Source: Ottelia alismoides (taxonomy: Eukaryota; Streptophyta; Magnoliopsida; Alismatales; Hydrocharitaceae). From it: a stretch of DNA of 64,000 bases. The position numbers and the translations under genes are program-made. Position 1 is the stretch's first letter, and the number at the start of each line of letters is the position of its first letter. Below, in pieces: positions 12,241-24,985 of the stretch. The stretch lies in contig JAZKJV010000157.1 of NCBI GenBank assembly GCA_037367405.1, forward strand, positions 62,001 through 126,000, written 5' to 3'. Below the pieces are notes generated by a model. It worked only from the letters and a program-made list of their open reading frames with translations, made no database searches and was not told the DNA's origin.

Positions 12241-13890
12241 TTTTCCCCTAAAGGGGGGTATGACGCACGCGAGGGGTTGTACACTTTTTCCTCTTTCTTG
12301 CTAAACTCAGGAACAAAGGTCGATGACGTGCGGCTGGAGGCAATAGCAGCGGGCGGGGCACGCGCGGCTAAGGGAACTCCCAAGCTTGGAGAATGGGGAC
12401 GATCTTGAAGGTGCTACAGTCGAGATCTATTGATCTTTGATGGATGGAGGCACGATGTTGAAGTGTAGTATTTATACTCCGAGGTGGTCGGCTCTGAAGA
12501 TCGGAGGGAAATGTACGGGTGGTCGATTGTAGTTGCAAAAATGGTTCTAGAGCCTTGCAATTTTGGTACTCAAAGAGATGTAAAGAACATGGATGGTCGT
12601 GCGGTTTGAGACGTAGATTCTTGGACCTACTGCAGGCAGAAGGTCAACTCGCAGTCTACTCATCTCCAGAACTTTGAAGATCCATGGTGAAGTTGTATGA
12701 CAATGAAGCTTCGTTTCATAATGAAGGATCCTTTTTAGAAGCAACACACCACCTCTCTGCTGCTATAGATGCTGGAGTCATGGATGGGTGGTGACTTTGA
12801 GCTCAATGGAGGACGAAAACACGATTGTTGTGTGATTTGAGGTAGTTGGAGATGGATCTGCAGAGGCCTCCATTAGTTACTGCAATTTTGGCGTTGAGGA
12901 TCTAGAGATGATGTTGGCAGATGCATGAGGAGTATCTTGTTGTTGTGCCTTGATTGCAGATGGTGGATCTCGTGGGGCACGAGGATGTTGTAGAGAGGTT
13001 TGGAGCCTTCTTTTCCAATGGATTACTTGCAGTGAAGATGATGGCTCGAACGCCTATGCTCGACTGATGGATCTAGAAGGTAGAAAGGAGATGAAGAGGG
13101 AGGAAGGTGGAGGTGAATGAAGGTGATGGTAGCGGTTCTTTGTTTTGTTGGGTATTTGATTTCTAGATTGGGATTCAAGAAGAAGAGAGGTTCATCGTAG
13201 TAGAGAATACAAATGAACAAACGAACTAAAAATAAAATGAAAGGAGGAGAAGGATATTATCTGGAGAGGTTTGCCCGAGGTAGAGCTATGACGTACAACT
13301 CCAAATCTTGGCCTCCAGAGCTGTGGCAGAGAGCAATTCAAAGGTCGGCAAGCTCGGATAAGAGCTACGGTAGAAGGTTTCACCTCATGGATCTCACCCT
13401 CGGAGACGAGGTCGTCGTAGCTCGACCTAGATGAGCTTCAATTATCACCTGAAACGAAAGAGGTCTCAACCTACTTGCGATTAGTGACGAATATGTGCCG
13501 ATGGGGGAGGTCGGAGATTTTTAATGGTGGTTAAGGCTGAGCGAGATTGGTGGGGAATGAGGTGGTCATGGAGGTGCATGGCTACGAGGAAGGCAGAGAG
13601 GAGGGTAATGCGTGTGACATGACAGAATTGGCTGAACGTGGCAGGCGATCTAGGTGGCTAGAGACTCGGTTGCATGCAGAGGGATAACTGGAGGGACGGA
13701 GAAGGCAGAGGAGAGGGGTGGTGATCTAGGCCACTGGATTGGCCCAGATCAGAGGGGTGTGAGCATGTCACGTTGCAAAAAAAGAAAGAACGAGAGAAAA
13801 TAAATAAAAAGAAAAATAATATTGACTGTTGGATGAAGCACCCTTCGTCCAATGGTGGAGACGAGAGGAGGCTTAAGTGAAGAGGTAGGG
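12241..13890. other. Moderate-GC segment, unassigned
   Basis: Base composition rises relative to both flanks, but no frame exceeds about 90 codons and I recognise no product. It could be part of an old LTR belonging to the decayed Athila fragment at 15.5-16.8 kb. I found no matching second copy in the window to prove that. Confidence 0.35.
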
Positions 13891-13923
13891 GACACGTGGC
13901 AGTTCCATGAGCCGCCACGTGTC
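13891..13923. promoter_or_regulatory. Inverted pair of ABRE/G-box-like motifs
   Basis: GACACGTGGC (13891-13900) and its exact reverse complement GCCACGTGTC (13914-13923) are separated by 13 nt. Both contain ACACGTGGC, the form bound by plant bZIP factors in abscisic-acid-responsive promoters. No gene is adjacent, so function is speculative. Confidence 0.4.
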
Positions 13924-15524
13924 AGTCCCACAAAAATCAAAAAATAAAAATGCAATAAAATTCAAAATAAAATAGTAAATAACATCAAATCGAAAAGTGG
14001 TCTTCATGAAAATCATTCACCTCAATGAGATGAGATAGATAACTTTCATGAATGGCTAAATCAACAGAAATCATATGTATAAAGTATACTTTTGGTGTTT
14101 CTCTATGTATTTAAAATACCATATTTTGGTGCATTTTTTATAATTTTTAAATAAGGGAAAATCATGATAAAACTAAATAAAAAATAATAGATATCTATAT
14201 ATTAATCTATTTTTGGTATTTTTAATAATTAAGAAAATTAAGAAAAAAATAAAAGGGCCTTATATATAGACATTATATATAAATTCAAAGAAATCTATTT
14301 TCTTTGATTTTTAATTCAATTTTGATTTAGATTTTTCACATTTTATTAACATAAAATAATAAGATCAAAATCAGATAATTTGTACAATATACAACAAGGC
14401 CCTAAAATCCAAGTTTCACATATGAACTCCGATTCTTTTGAATTTGATCTCGATTTGTAGATAATTAAATGTACATTAATCTGAAATTGAGTACGGGTTT
14501 ATTGGATAATCTATGAGAGATATATTCACATTTATGGATTTTATCTCCAAACTAGGGTTTGAGTTTATTGAGCATATATACAAGTTAGTATTTTTTTTTG
14601 AAATTTTCTTTTATTAGTGTCAGTAATATGTACACAATGGAGCTGATTCTACTTTATTTTGAGTTAGTGAAAATAATTATAAATGGGAGAATTTATAAGA
14701 ATATACATGTAATAATGTACATAATATTTTTTGCTTCTTATTTATGCAATTATGAATGTTAAAATATGGATATTATTTACATATGCATGGATTATAAAAA
14801 ATGAAATTTAAATTAGTTAATGCAATTAATGACTTGGGAACAGATATCTATTTTCATATTTTACGTCCATGGAGACCTCTAGAAAAATACACACCATGTC
14901 GACGAACACATCCGATATACACCTCTTGAATGTAGCATGTGTGTTACACAATCCTAAGGGCATTCGTTTGAAGGCATATGTACCAAACAGACAAAGGAAT
15001 GTAGTTTCTACTGATCTTCAGGAGAGAATACTACTTGTTTATGCCTGGAGTACTCATCCAAGAAACAAAAGAACTCTCTCCCTACTAGTCGGAAACAGCT
15101 AAGCTGAGAATGAGTAGCATGTTCATAATTAATAAATAATCGGTGGTTCCCCGCAGTCGACTCAGAGAAGCATAGCATGACACTGTCAAGTGAGGTCGAC
15201 CGACGATCAACTCAGCGTCCATCACTATTCCACTATCGCATTGTCTACTGAAAAGCCATAAACAAACATGCAAGAGATAGTTCATCAGGGATCAATTCAA
15301 GTGTTGAGGCTCGTTCGTCTTTCTCTTTTAGTCTCTCTATTGTTCTCTAATCCAATTCAACATTTCTTTGTCAACCTTAAATGGTGTGTCTTGTAATTTA
15401 TATATTAAGTTAACCTTCGTCCCCTCTGCCCTTGTTATAAGTAATTGCATCAGGCTTTCTTCGAGGGCTTATCAATCTCTATTATAAAAATGTTGAGACT
15501 CTACTATATAATTTATTTCTTTCG
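13924..15524. other. AT-rich DNA without a recognisable gene
   Basis: Low-complexity AT-rich sequence with short, unsupported frames. A 77-codon frame at 14869-15102 resembles nothing I know. Confidence 0.5.
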
Positions 15525-16770
15525 ACAGCCTGGTCAATAAAAGGTAGCGGTAAGTGATCTTTCTTGGTCGTTGAGTTTAGACGTCGGTAATCGACATAGA
15601 CACACCATGACGTAGGTACTCGGTCTGAATCTCTTCTCCTTTGTCATTTGGTTACAACTGTGATCCCAGATTTCTTCAGGACCACGTGTAATGTACTTAC
15701 CCATTTAAAATCAGAGATGGGATGAATAAAGCCAACCTCACAACATTCTGTTATCTCTTTCATGACAGCTTCCCAGAGAATAGTATTCAGCATGCGTTGA
15801 AAACTCACGGGATGACTTGTTGTCATACTCCAAGTAGATGTGATGTGAACACAGTGCCGTGGAGATCCGAGATATTCCAACTAGGGGCTTTGCACTTTTT
15901 CTCTAAAATCTTTAGCAAGCGAGATTTTTTTTATCAAGGATCAATCATGAACTGACAATGCCTGGATAATGTATAAGTACACCCACACGGAAGGCATACT
16001 TTAGATTTTTTGGAAGCAACTTTATCACAAGCTGAATCTGGACTGGAATTTTGGTAATCTCTTAAACGGTGATGGTGGTCAGTGCACGATGTGCATACCT
16101 TGGTTACCGTGTGATTCAAATTAGCGAAATACCGAACATATCTGCAATTATTTCTTCTTGTTTGGTCCGGCATGGATATTCATCAAACATCTTGAGTAGC
16201 TTTTTGGAATATATCTCCTCATCGACAAAGGAGCAGAGCTCAACTTGGCCTTCCATGTTTTCCTCTAGGAAGAGAGATTCCTGAATCTCAATTTCATTCA
16301 AGGAAACGCTTGGTTTTCTAATTTCATCAATAATATCACAATCGGTTTCACGCGGTGTAGTTGGTTCTCTTCTCTCAGATGTGCTCTCCATTGTCTTAGG
16401 TTTCACATTCATCCCTATAGTTACCTTGTCGCATTTGGAGAGAAATGTGATATTTACAGAAGCATAATCCACTACTTCTTTGACTATTCAAAGGAACGAT
16501 CGACCAAGTATGATCAATGTCTGGTGTGACGGTGTAGAGGGTAATGAAGTCCACTAGGGATTTCATTCCTTGCACTATTACGATAACTTCTTCCAATACA
16601 CCCCGTGATCGCTTAATTGATAGATCATCAAACTAAATGATGATCCCTAACAATGACACCATTTATTTGTCATGACAATAGCGGTATCCTAAAAAGATAT
16701 AACACTCAATCGCTACGGCGACCGATCCTAAATCAAACAATAATTGATAACCTATAGATGTATAAAGGAA
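15525..16770 (-). pseudogene. Decayed Athila-type protease-RT fragment
   Basis: Read on the minus strand from about 16770 downwards: a protease-like stretch (an LFDLGS motif near 16730, then a GVLEEV motif near 16590), an acidic linker (16116-16472), and the N-terminal part of RT (15644-15880, with MKEIT and SKWVS motifs). After a frameshift the RT continues to about 15525 (VPTSW, VDYRRLN and LPLPFID motifs). The same landmarks occur in the pol at 12-3260, so this is an independent, older relative in opposite orientation. Several stops and at least one frameshift make it clearly dead. RNase H and integrase are missing to its left, so it was truncated near 15520. Confidence 0.8.
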
Positions 16771-19700
16771 AGTGTGGAGATCAAAATTTATTATAACTCC
16801 AATGTATGTGTACGTACGTGCAAGCACTAGGATCAAGTCGGGGTATGTGTTAATTAATATTAATTATTGCTGATTAATAAGAATTTATATGTTTCAATTT
16901 TACTTATTTTTATACCTTTGTGGTTATTTTACAATATTTTTATGGGCATTATTTATTTTCAATTTTTTTATTTTTAAATATTTTATATTTTTATATGTTT
17001 CCTGGTTTCTGATTTCTAATTTTTATTTTTTCAATTTTCCAGTTCTTTTTAGTTTTTAAGACAATCTATGTATATATCGTAAATAAAAGAATAAAATTAT
17101 ATTTTTGGGGTTTTCAAATATGTCAAATAAAATCAAAATAAGGAAAATAAAGTGTTTTGTGTTTTTAATATTTTATCTATTTTAGGTATTTTTGTAGTAT
17201 TTTATTTTTAATGGATATTTAAAGTGATAAAACAATCAAATATATAAAATGATAAATTCAAAATTTTATTTAGGGTTTTAAAAATATGTATCAGATCAGA
17301 ATAGTTACTTTCACATAAACTATTTATGATAAAGAAAAATAAGTCACTAGATCAATAATTTTGGATTTTTAGATAATATTTTGTGATTTTTATCATGTTT
17401 AGGGTTTTTAGATTTTTTATTTTTCTATTTTATATTTTAATGAAATTTGCATATATGATACACTACATTATAAATTAGATAATATATTTTTGGGGATTTT
17501 TTTTTGACAATTTTTCAAATTTTATGGATTTTTTAAGTCATAATAAGATAAAGAGAAATGTTTTTATGTTTTTATAAATAGGAAAATCAAGTTAAATGGC
17601 CAAAAAAATTTATATGAGATAGATCAAGGTTCCAAGTACTTAAGGATTTTTTTCATACATTTTTAATAAGTAGAAGCGATTAATAAAAATAAAAAAATGA
17701 AAAAAATGAAATCAACAACACATAGATCTTTTTTGTAAATATATAAAACATTCTAATCATTCAACAACCGGGTTCAGAAATGTAGGATGTAAATCACAGA
17801 TGCGCCTCATGAGAGGGACCACTTGAGGAGACTTGGAAAAGATTATACTGCAAATAAAGACAGAACGAGGTACATCATGCACACATTCTACTAATTATTA
17901 CACACAACTTAACATTTTCTGGATTTAAAATAAAAGAAAAAATGTAGAGGGGGTCTTGAGCAAAATGTCCTTGATGATCGCTTGATGCTTGCGTGCTACA
18001 GATCCAACAGTAAAGGCAGTTCTACTTATGTAATGGAGGGCCCAGATGGCATACCGCTTTTCTCAATCAAATAATGGATATTAGATCCCATATGGATCTA
18101 ATGGCTTGCAATGCTTCACGATCGAACATCTGATATTAGAACTAGAGATGCGGTTGATCGGACGATTGTTTCTTCTCATGAAGAATAGGAATGAAGCCCT
18201 GCCTAGATCTCCTTTGATCGACACTATCTTCTCCCTTCGGCCACCTCCCGAGCTCGAAGATAGCTTAAAAGATTCCTGGGGCTCCTCCGCATTGGTTGAA
18301 GGCATCAATAAGGTCCGGGCCTTGCCGGAGGAGGTCTGGAGCTCGAATAAAAGTTGACACATGTGAGCGAAAGAGCATGATCGATGAACACTCAGATAGG
18401 TCCTCTTGACTTGGGACCCACACGGAAAGGTTAATGACTCGAGGGCGATGCACTCAACCTGATTTATTAAGTGAAATGACATGGGGATGAGTGGGAGCAA
18501 GGAGTCCCCAACATACGATGGTGGAGGGCGATTGATGGCTCGATATGTGTAAGATTGAGGGCATCTGGGTGTGTAAGAAGATGAAGAATATGATAGGTAA
18601 CGAGGTGGAGTGGTCAGGTGGTCGGAACAAGGGTAAAATCACAGTGGATAAAGGCTGAAGCCTCGAGCTCCGGTGTACTTGGATTTTTGGATTTTGAGCT
18701 TATCTAAAGGAAATCAACTGAAATAAAACGCGAGACATAATTGAGAATTGAAATACGGACAGAGAGAACTATATTACCTACGCCTCGATGGGTCGGATGA
18801 CCTGAAAGCTCGAGTCACCAGAGTGTCAACAAGAAATCTCACCTCGTTTGCCTTCTCCTCACAACGAAACAAGGGCATCACGTCCCTGTCATGAAGGTGA
18901 TCACTCCAATTAGGGTTCTTGGGGTTACGAAGCACAATAACATATTAATGTTCAATGGAGGAAGTTGGAGATACTTTATAACACAAAACGTTGGGGATTT
19001 TCAAATTAGGGTTTCGTCCAGGTCGGGCAAGGGATCAATTAGAGCTCAGGAATCCATGTGAATATTGGAGTTCCAATGATCATTTTCCGCGAAGCAGTCT
19101 GTTGGATCCGAAGTCGTAATTGGGAAGCAAAAGTTGGTGAGGTCAGGCTTTTGACCAGTCCTAATAACGACTGAGCGTGGGGAGGACACTGTTGATTGGG
19201 AATCAATAGTCCCTCGCCTTTGATTGGCCCACGTCAATTACTACAAAGATAATATTAAAAATATAAAATAAGACAATAATAAATAAATAGAAAATGATTT
19301 ATTTTGGAAAAATATCAAAACAAAAAAATAATTCTTATTTTCTAAACTATATTTTAGCAATTTTTATTTATTTTCTGCCACTTATTTAATAGTTAATATT
19401 ATTTATACACTATTATTTATAGGTATTTATACATATATTATTACGTGATTACATTTTTTCGTTGTTTTTATACATAATACCATATTTAAATAATTTTTTT
19501 ATTTACAACATCATTTAATATATATATTTACACATTTATTTGGGATTTTTATTATTTCATTCCATGTATAAATTAATATATTTATGTACAAAATATGTGT
19601 ATCATACCCATATATTAGGATTTCTTAATTCTTTTTGGTATTTTTGTGTGATTTTGATTTCGTTTGTATTTTTATAGGTGCTAAATAAATATGTACAATA

Positions 19701-21326
19701 ATTTAAAAAATATAAGTTGACTTTGAATACATAAGATAAATTACAGTGGCTTATTGTATAGATGAATAAGTATCATAGTACCTCAATTAGCTGACTTTTG
19801 TATTTTAGCTCCGTTTTAAATGAAACCACTTTAAATTAAAAGATAATTGAATTGAAAATAAAGTGGAAGTGAGTTTAGTTCATTTGAATTCGTATGGAGA
19901 AGATATTTATCAATGAAGTTTTATTTGTAGTCTTTTCAACCGAGTGTACTAAGTGGCATGTACATGATTTATTTTTACTAATGATTTTATTATTTTCTAT
20001 ACATTATTACGTACAAGTTTGGTATTGAACACATATTTATTTGGAGTATTAGTGATGACAAATAAAATACTAAAAGTTTGAGCTATGTACATATTACATT
20101 GTATTTTGATTTTTTTTCTTGATATTTTTGTGCATTATTTCACCCTATTTCCCCTTACTTCATTCCCGGTTGACCTAGTCAATACTTGACTCAATCTCAT
20201 GGTTCAAGGTTAGTCGGTTTCATAGATACTTCCTTTATTTTTCTTTCCTTTCCTTTATTCTTTCTATTTTGGGGTTAAATATAAGTATTTATACAATATT
20301 TTTATATATTAATGTTGTGACATTAATTCATGCAAGGTAGTGATATTTACATGTACTTTACTATATATTTTAAGCTAATGTGAAAGGATAGAGGTGAATG
20401 AATGGGAATTCATTAATATTCCATTAATGGATATGGAATCCCTTACTTAGGGGTTCAAGAAAAGTGGCAATTGGAAATAAAATATTCGTGAAATCAGATA
20501 CAATATCATGATATGATCAATCTGATTAAATGGTATGATTGGTTAACTATCAATGATCGACCAACTGAAAGTTGTGATTGATCAGTTGATTACTATTGGG
20601 AGAGAATTCAAAACATGATCGGTAAGTTGAATACAAGTGATCATCAAGGCATGATCGATTAATGAAAAACACATGATCAACAAATGATAATCGATCAATG
20701 TCAAGAGATGATGGATTTGTCCATGAATCCTTGATCTCCTGATTTGTAAACTTTTGGTTGAAGCTTGCTTAAGGTTGTAACATTGCAAAAAAATACAAAT
20801 AAACAATCATAACACTTTTGAACAAAAAACAAGCAACAATGCAGAGATTTTGCTTCGCTTGAAAGCGATGATTCTTCGTAGTCGTGTTGAGCTGAAATCT
20901 ACACATGAAGTCCAGTAATCACAAAGAATATGCTAGCTATTATGATATAATCACATGTGTGTCAACCTAAAAATCACAGAGAAACAAAGAACTCTCACAT
21001 ATGTCTTTTCCAAAAAGGTTGAATGTTCATGAGAACATTTGTTGAGACTTACATTATTTGTCAGCCTCATCCATGCACCTAAGAACGATTCTCGACTTAG
21101 TTTATTATAAAGTTTTCCATGATCTTCTGCCAGTGCCCAAATTACCATAGAGGAGAGGGTCACAATCCAAGAAAGATGACTCAGACCTTTCCTCCACTCT
21201 CCACCTGCTCAACTCTTGCCCCAACCCTCATTCTTGCCCCTCATCAACTATTTGCATACATGATCTTCTAGCCTAGCTTATGACAAGACTATAAAAAAGC
21301 CTCTCCCTAGGTGCAACGCAACCGAG
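16771..21326. other. AT-rich DNA with a moderate-GC island, no recognised gene
   Basis: Strongly AT-rich except for about 17.8-19.25 kb. The longest frame (18081-18500, minus strand, 139 codons) has no recognisable motif and overlaps competing frames on the other strand. Its position behind the minus-strand Athila fragment would fit a decayed 5' LTR, but I could not match it to another copy. Confidence 0.45.
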
Positions 21327-21487
21327 ATAAGGATTTTAAGTGGGTTTGCTTGGACTATGCCATGTACGAATAATCTTTTATATTTCATAGGGGATCTTGG
21401 TCCCCTATTTGTAGTTTTGGCATTAACCGATATGGAATTAGGTGCGGTGATATCACAAGCTCATGTTTTTACAATTTCTATTGTAAG
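21327..21487 (+). pseudogene. atp6: Mitochondrial ATP synthase subunit 6 (atp6) C-terminal fragment
   Basis: About 53 codons in one open frame read the conserved C-terminal part of plant mitochondrial ATP synthase subunit a (Atp6), including GDLGPLFVVLALTDMELG and ISQAHVFTISI. In mitochondria this membrane subunit forms the proton half-channels of the F0 sector. Similarity starts abruptly (codons ILSGFAW near 21333) and stops abruptly at TTTCTATT, followed directly by GTAAGTATG. The conserved histidine-containing stretch is present, but the rest of the gene is absent. It is best explained as a nuclear insertion of mitochondrial DNA or cDNA. The right edge abuts the hAT transposase remnant. 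Confidence 0.85.
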
Positions 21488-22420
21488 TATGAGGCATTAC
21501 CAATTATAACTTGTATGCTGATGCCTTCATCAACCTCCTCAACTACCTAATCAAGTAGAGTTATTTAGGATACATTAAGGGACTTCAAGAACTAAGTCCC
21601 GACTGGATTATTTACTAAAAATATTGATAAGTGAGTGACCTTCTGTTTATCCAACCATCACGCACGATGGTACAACTGTCTCTACACATGAATCCTTTGC
21701 CACATCCATAAATTGCCAATGTTATTCACTTCTTCCTTTGATATCCATGATCTTAACTTATATGTCGTTGGAGGTTTGAATCCCCTCCCAAATGCACACA
21801 CGGAATGGAGCATTTTTTTTGAAAAGATGGACTATTTGCACAATTATACGTAGATCCATTCTCAAAGAAAAATATTCAAATATCGTGATAAACACGAGTC
21901 CTCTTCTCTTTCTTCCATATTGTATTCAATATTATCTTATGTTGTTTCTCGAGGACGTTGCTATTCCCAATTGTAGCGGATGCACCTAACAAGTCCATAG
22001 GACCCCTCACTTGCTTCTCGCTGCTAGTTCCTATCAATGTTTGAGGTTTGTTACTCCACGAGGATATTCCATTTCATAAGCATCCACTCTGCAAAGTTCT
22101 TCCATCTCTTCCATTGCTCATCTATTTTTCTTCTTCATGTCTTGCTAGTAAACACTTCATTTCATATAATACTTAATTGGAACTTTTGGACGTGCTTTAA
22201 CATTTGTCCCAGTTTTTGCAAAGTGGTGTTTGAGACTCACAACTCAATTAGTTATCCTCTTAGAACAAAAATTGAATTGTACATAAAGATAACACTTACC
22301 ATTTGTAGACTCTTCTATTTCAACTTAAACATGATATTTCCATCCATGGTTGCTTCGACTTGCTTGGAAATGATGCAGTTTAGACCTCACTCAAGGAGTC
22401 AAAATAGAATTTTATCATGA
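21488..22420 (-). pseudogene. hAT-superfamily transposase remnant (DUF659-type region)
   Basis: Minus-strand reading gives, with several frameshifts and stops: a cysteine-poor BED-like stretch near 22390; a NSPSFQ-type motif near 21820; SWISKEEVNNIGN near 21730; a TI.RDGW-type motif near 21660; FLVNNPVGT and FLKSLNVS near 21590; and VVEEVDEG with IQVIIGNAS near 21510. This order is that of plant hAT transposases containing a DUF659 domain upstream of the dimerisation region. The C-terminal dimerisation domain is not visible. The match ends exactly where the atp6 fragment begins. Non-functional; it probably mobilised elements of hAT type in the past. Confidence 0.7.
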
Positions 22421-23370
22421 TACAAAGAATAACATGGACCTCATTGCACTTGTTTTTTATTATGTAATTTTTTTTGTGTATAAACCCACATTTTCCCTCT
22501 TTCCCCTTCCCCTATTCTCTCATCCCTCCCCCTCTAACCCTAACCCTCCTTTTCTCGTTCTTTTATCCTCCCCTCTCCTACCGCCGCCAGCCACTCCCCT
22601 CCCATCTCCACCGTACGAGTAGTCCGCAGCCTGCAACCACCAGATTTCCACCTCGCCGCGCCTCCACAAGCCTGTTCCGCCAATTCTTCCGCTGTCAACC
22701 CTGGTTACCGCCAACGACCCCCATCTCCGCCTACTCACGTCGTTGCCACTCCTCCACTTCCGCCGACCTTCCTACACCTCCCTTCATCCGTCGCGAACTC
22801 TGCCCTACGCTGCTTCCCTCTTGGACTTCCAGGTTCGTTCCTGTTTCAGGGGTCATTTTATTTAGTTGGGTGTCAGTTTTGAGTTCCTAGAGTCGGTTAC
22901 TGTTTAACTTTTGCAATTTCTCTGTATTCTGTTCTATCTATTCGAGTATTCTCTGAAGTACTATTTATTTCTAGCATTCTCTGGAATATTTTGGTAGACA
23001 AATTGTCCAGCAACAGTCTTTGAAGCATGGTCTGAACTTTTTGTTTCCTATAAAATCGACTGTTGGTATTTATCATGTCTGTTCGCAGCTGCAATCATCT
23101 TGTTCCTTTATTTTGTTACCTGTATGCGTACATCCATCAAGCCCTACAAGATGTGAATACTATTACTGTTTGACCGTTACTTCAGGGGGCCTTTTCTGCA
23201 CCTGGACTTGTTAACGTTAGTTGCTGGAAGTCCTACTAGATCTTTATTTTTGCATCCAAACATTGCATATTGGATTAGGATAGTTGGGGTATTAAGGCTG
23301 CATCAGATAATCTTTCGTGCCTCTATTGTTTGCTTTTGACATTTCTGAATTTTATTGCACAAATAATTGC
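22421..23370. other. Pyrimidine-rich, CCCTAA-containing island, unassigned
   Basis: From about 22480 to 22830 the + strand is C/T-rich and includes CTAACCCTAACCCT at 22535-22548, a telo-box-like word common in 5' regions of plant housekeeping genes. An open frame of 138 codons (22474-22890) is very Pro/Ser-rich and may be fortuitous. CCAG followed by GTTCGT near 22830 resembles a splice donor. This could be the promoter and first exon of a truncated host gene, but nothing downstream confirms it. Confidence 0.3.
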
Positions 23371-23378
23371 AATATAAG

Positions 23379-24273
23379 CAAGGTTTAAAAAAGTGCGAGG
23401 CGGTCCGAGACGTTTTCTCTAAAATTGAGGCGAGGCGTAAGCCTCGATTTTTTGAAAAAAATAAATAAAGCAAACTACATTAGAAAAGTATATAATAATA
23501 TTAAGTTTTGCCAAAAACACATTCAAAAATAATTTCACACTAGTAAGAGATACAATACATAAGCGATTATTCTAAGATTCGCAGCTAACGATCTTAGAAT
23601 AACTATTCTAAGATTCACAACTTTATATGAATGCCAAAAATGTTGATGTGCCAGCTCTTTGTGGTTAATATAATGTATGCTGCAGATATTGATAAGAAAA
23701 TTTCAAAGCTATACTAGATGGACCCATATATCTGGAAAGTAAGCCATGGATCTCAATATGGTATATGCTAAAGATTTGGTGAGAAAGATGCTGACCATGG
23801 AGCTAATAGCATTCAAACTTGCAACTAATATAAAATACTTATTATAATTCAAACTCAAATATGTGTGCAATAGAACTAATATGTGTAGATGCATGATAAA
23901 TTGAACATGATATATACAAGATCACAAAATTTTATTTGTTTCAAGCTATCTCTTCTCTTTGCATGGAGATACATATAGAAATATGCAAGGTTTAACATGG
24001 AAACAAAAACACAAACATTAAAAAAATAATGCTTAGGGAAAAAATAAGGTCATGTGCAAAGCACATAACCAAAAAGCTTAAAAAGCGTCATGCTCGAGGC
24101 TTACGTCTCCGCCTCGCTTCGCCTCGAACGCCTCACGCCTCGAGCGCCTCACGAAGAGGTGAGGTGTACGCATCGGCAATAGGTCTCGAGGCGCACACCT
24201 CAAGGCGCTTTAGGCTCGCCTCTCCTCGAGGTGTACGCCTCAACGCCTCAAGGCGGCACTTTGTAAAACTACG
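23379..24273. mobile_element. hAT-type MITE with CGAGGC subterminal repeats
   Basis: The left end CAAGGTTTAAAAAAGTGC and right end (reverse complement CGTAGTTTTACAAAGTGC) form imperfect terminal inverted repeats. Flanks AATATAAG (23371-23378) and AATCTAAG (24274-24281) match 7 of 8, the target-duplication length of hAT elements. Both ends carry many CGAGGC/GCCTCG words, densest at 24090-24255, which can pair with each other. The interior is AT-rich without a transposase frame. Confidence 0.75.
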
Positions 24274-24281
24274 AATCTAAG

Positions 24282-24805
24282 ATAATAAAATGCACAATAA
24301 AAAGCTTTAGGTTTCATTACAAGAGTGACAACGATTGGGAGTTCATCTAACACCAGCCAGACAATATGGGAACGGGAGTCCACCTAACAAAAGTGATAAC
24401 AAATAATATATACAAACTACTGGTACAACAAAAAAATACATAATATAAAAAATGCAAATGTGATAATGAAATCAAAATTTAACCATGATTTTCCCTCATT
24501 GGTTGGCTCCATAAAGTGACTTGCAATTGCAAGTTTCCTATGCAGAACTTTAGGCAATTGAAAGCTGCATGTCCTTGTTAAAAAATTCAGCCATAAAAGT
24601 TCATAAGTCGCAGTCAATTGGATTACATAATGAACTTAGAGAAATACACGAGGTACATAAACATTACTAAAGTATAATCGGAAGTCAACTATATTAAATT
24701 TAAAGATAAAGTTATATTGCTCTTAAAGATGTGAAGTTAGAAATTAGAATAGACATCAGACGAGAAGTAGGACTAGAAGTTGGAATACTAACAACTAAGA
24801 CATAA
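24282..24805. other. AT-rich DNA, nothing recognised
   Basis: No coding frame, repeat structure or known element seen. Confidence 0.5.
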
Positions 24806-24985
24806 AAAATGGCAACGCCTTGTCCCACTATACGTAGGGTCGGCTACATGGATTTTTGCTCAATACGCTGGTTGTCGACTACTTAACGCAACCCCCACAA
24901 GGGGGATTTAAACCCTGGTCTTTTGGATGTAGGCACACTGCTCTACCACCAAACCATTTATGTGGGTGGTGGTGCAAGATACAAA
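24806..24985 (-). mobile_element. tRNA-derived SINE-like element
   Basis: On the minus strand, TGGTAGAGCAG (24938-24948) matches the D-arm side of a tRNA and GGTTTAAATCC (24904-24914) matches a box B, at near-tRNA spacing. They are followed by CTTGTGGGGGTTG and then a tail ending GTAGCCGACCCTACGTATAG and GGGACAAGGCGTTGCC. These words are typical of widespread plant tRNA-derived SINEs. The A-box half is degenerate and I did not find a clean target duplication. Confidence 0.5.

Noticed and set aside
21488..21530. Continuation of the atp6 fragment past 21487
   Set aside because: Initially some residues seemed to fit, but this stretch reads better on the minus strand as hAT transposase (VVEEVDEG, VIIGNAS).
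22535..22548. CTAACCCTAACCCT as an interstitial telomere
   Set aside because: Only about two repeat units; better explained as a telo-box in pyrimidine-rich DNA.
24029..24280. 83-codon Arg/Ser/Ala-rich ORF
   Set aside because: Composed of CGAGGC/GCCTCG subterminal repeats of a MITE; low-complexity artefact.
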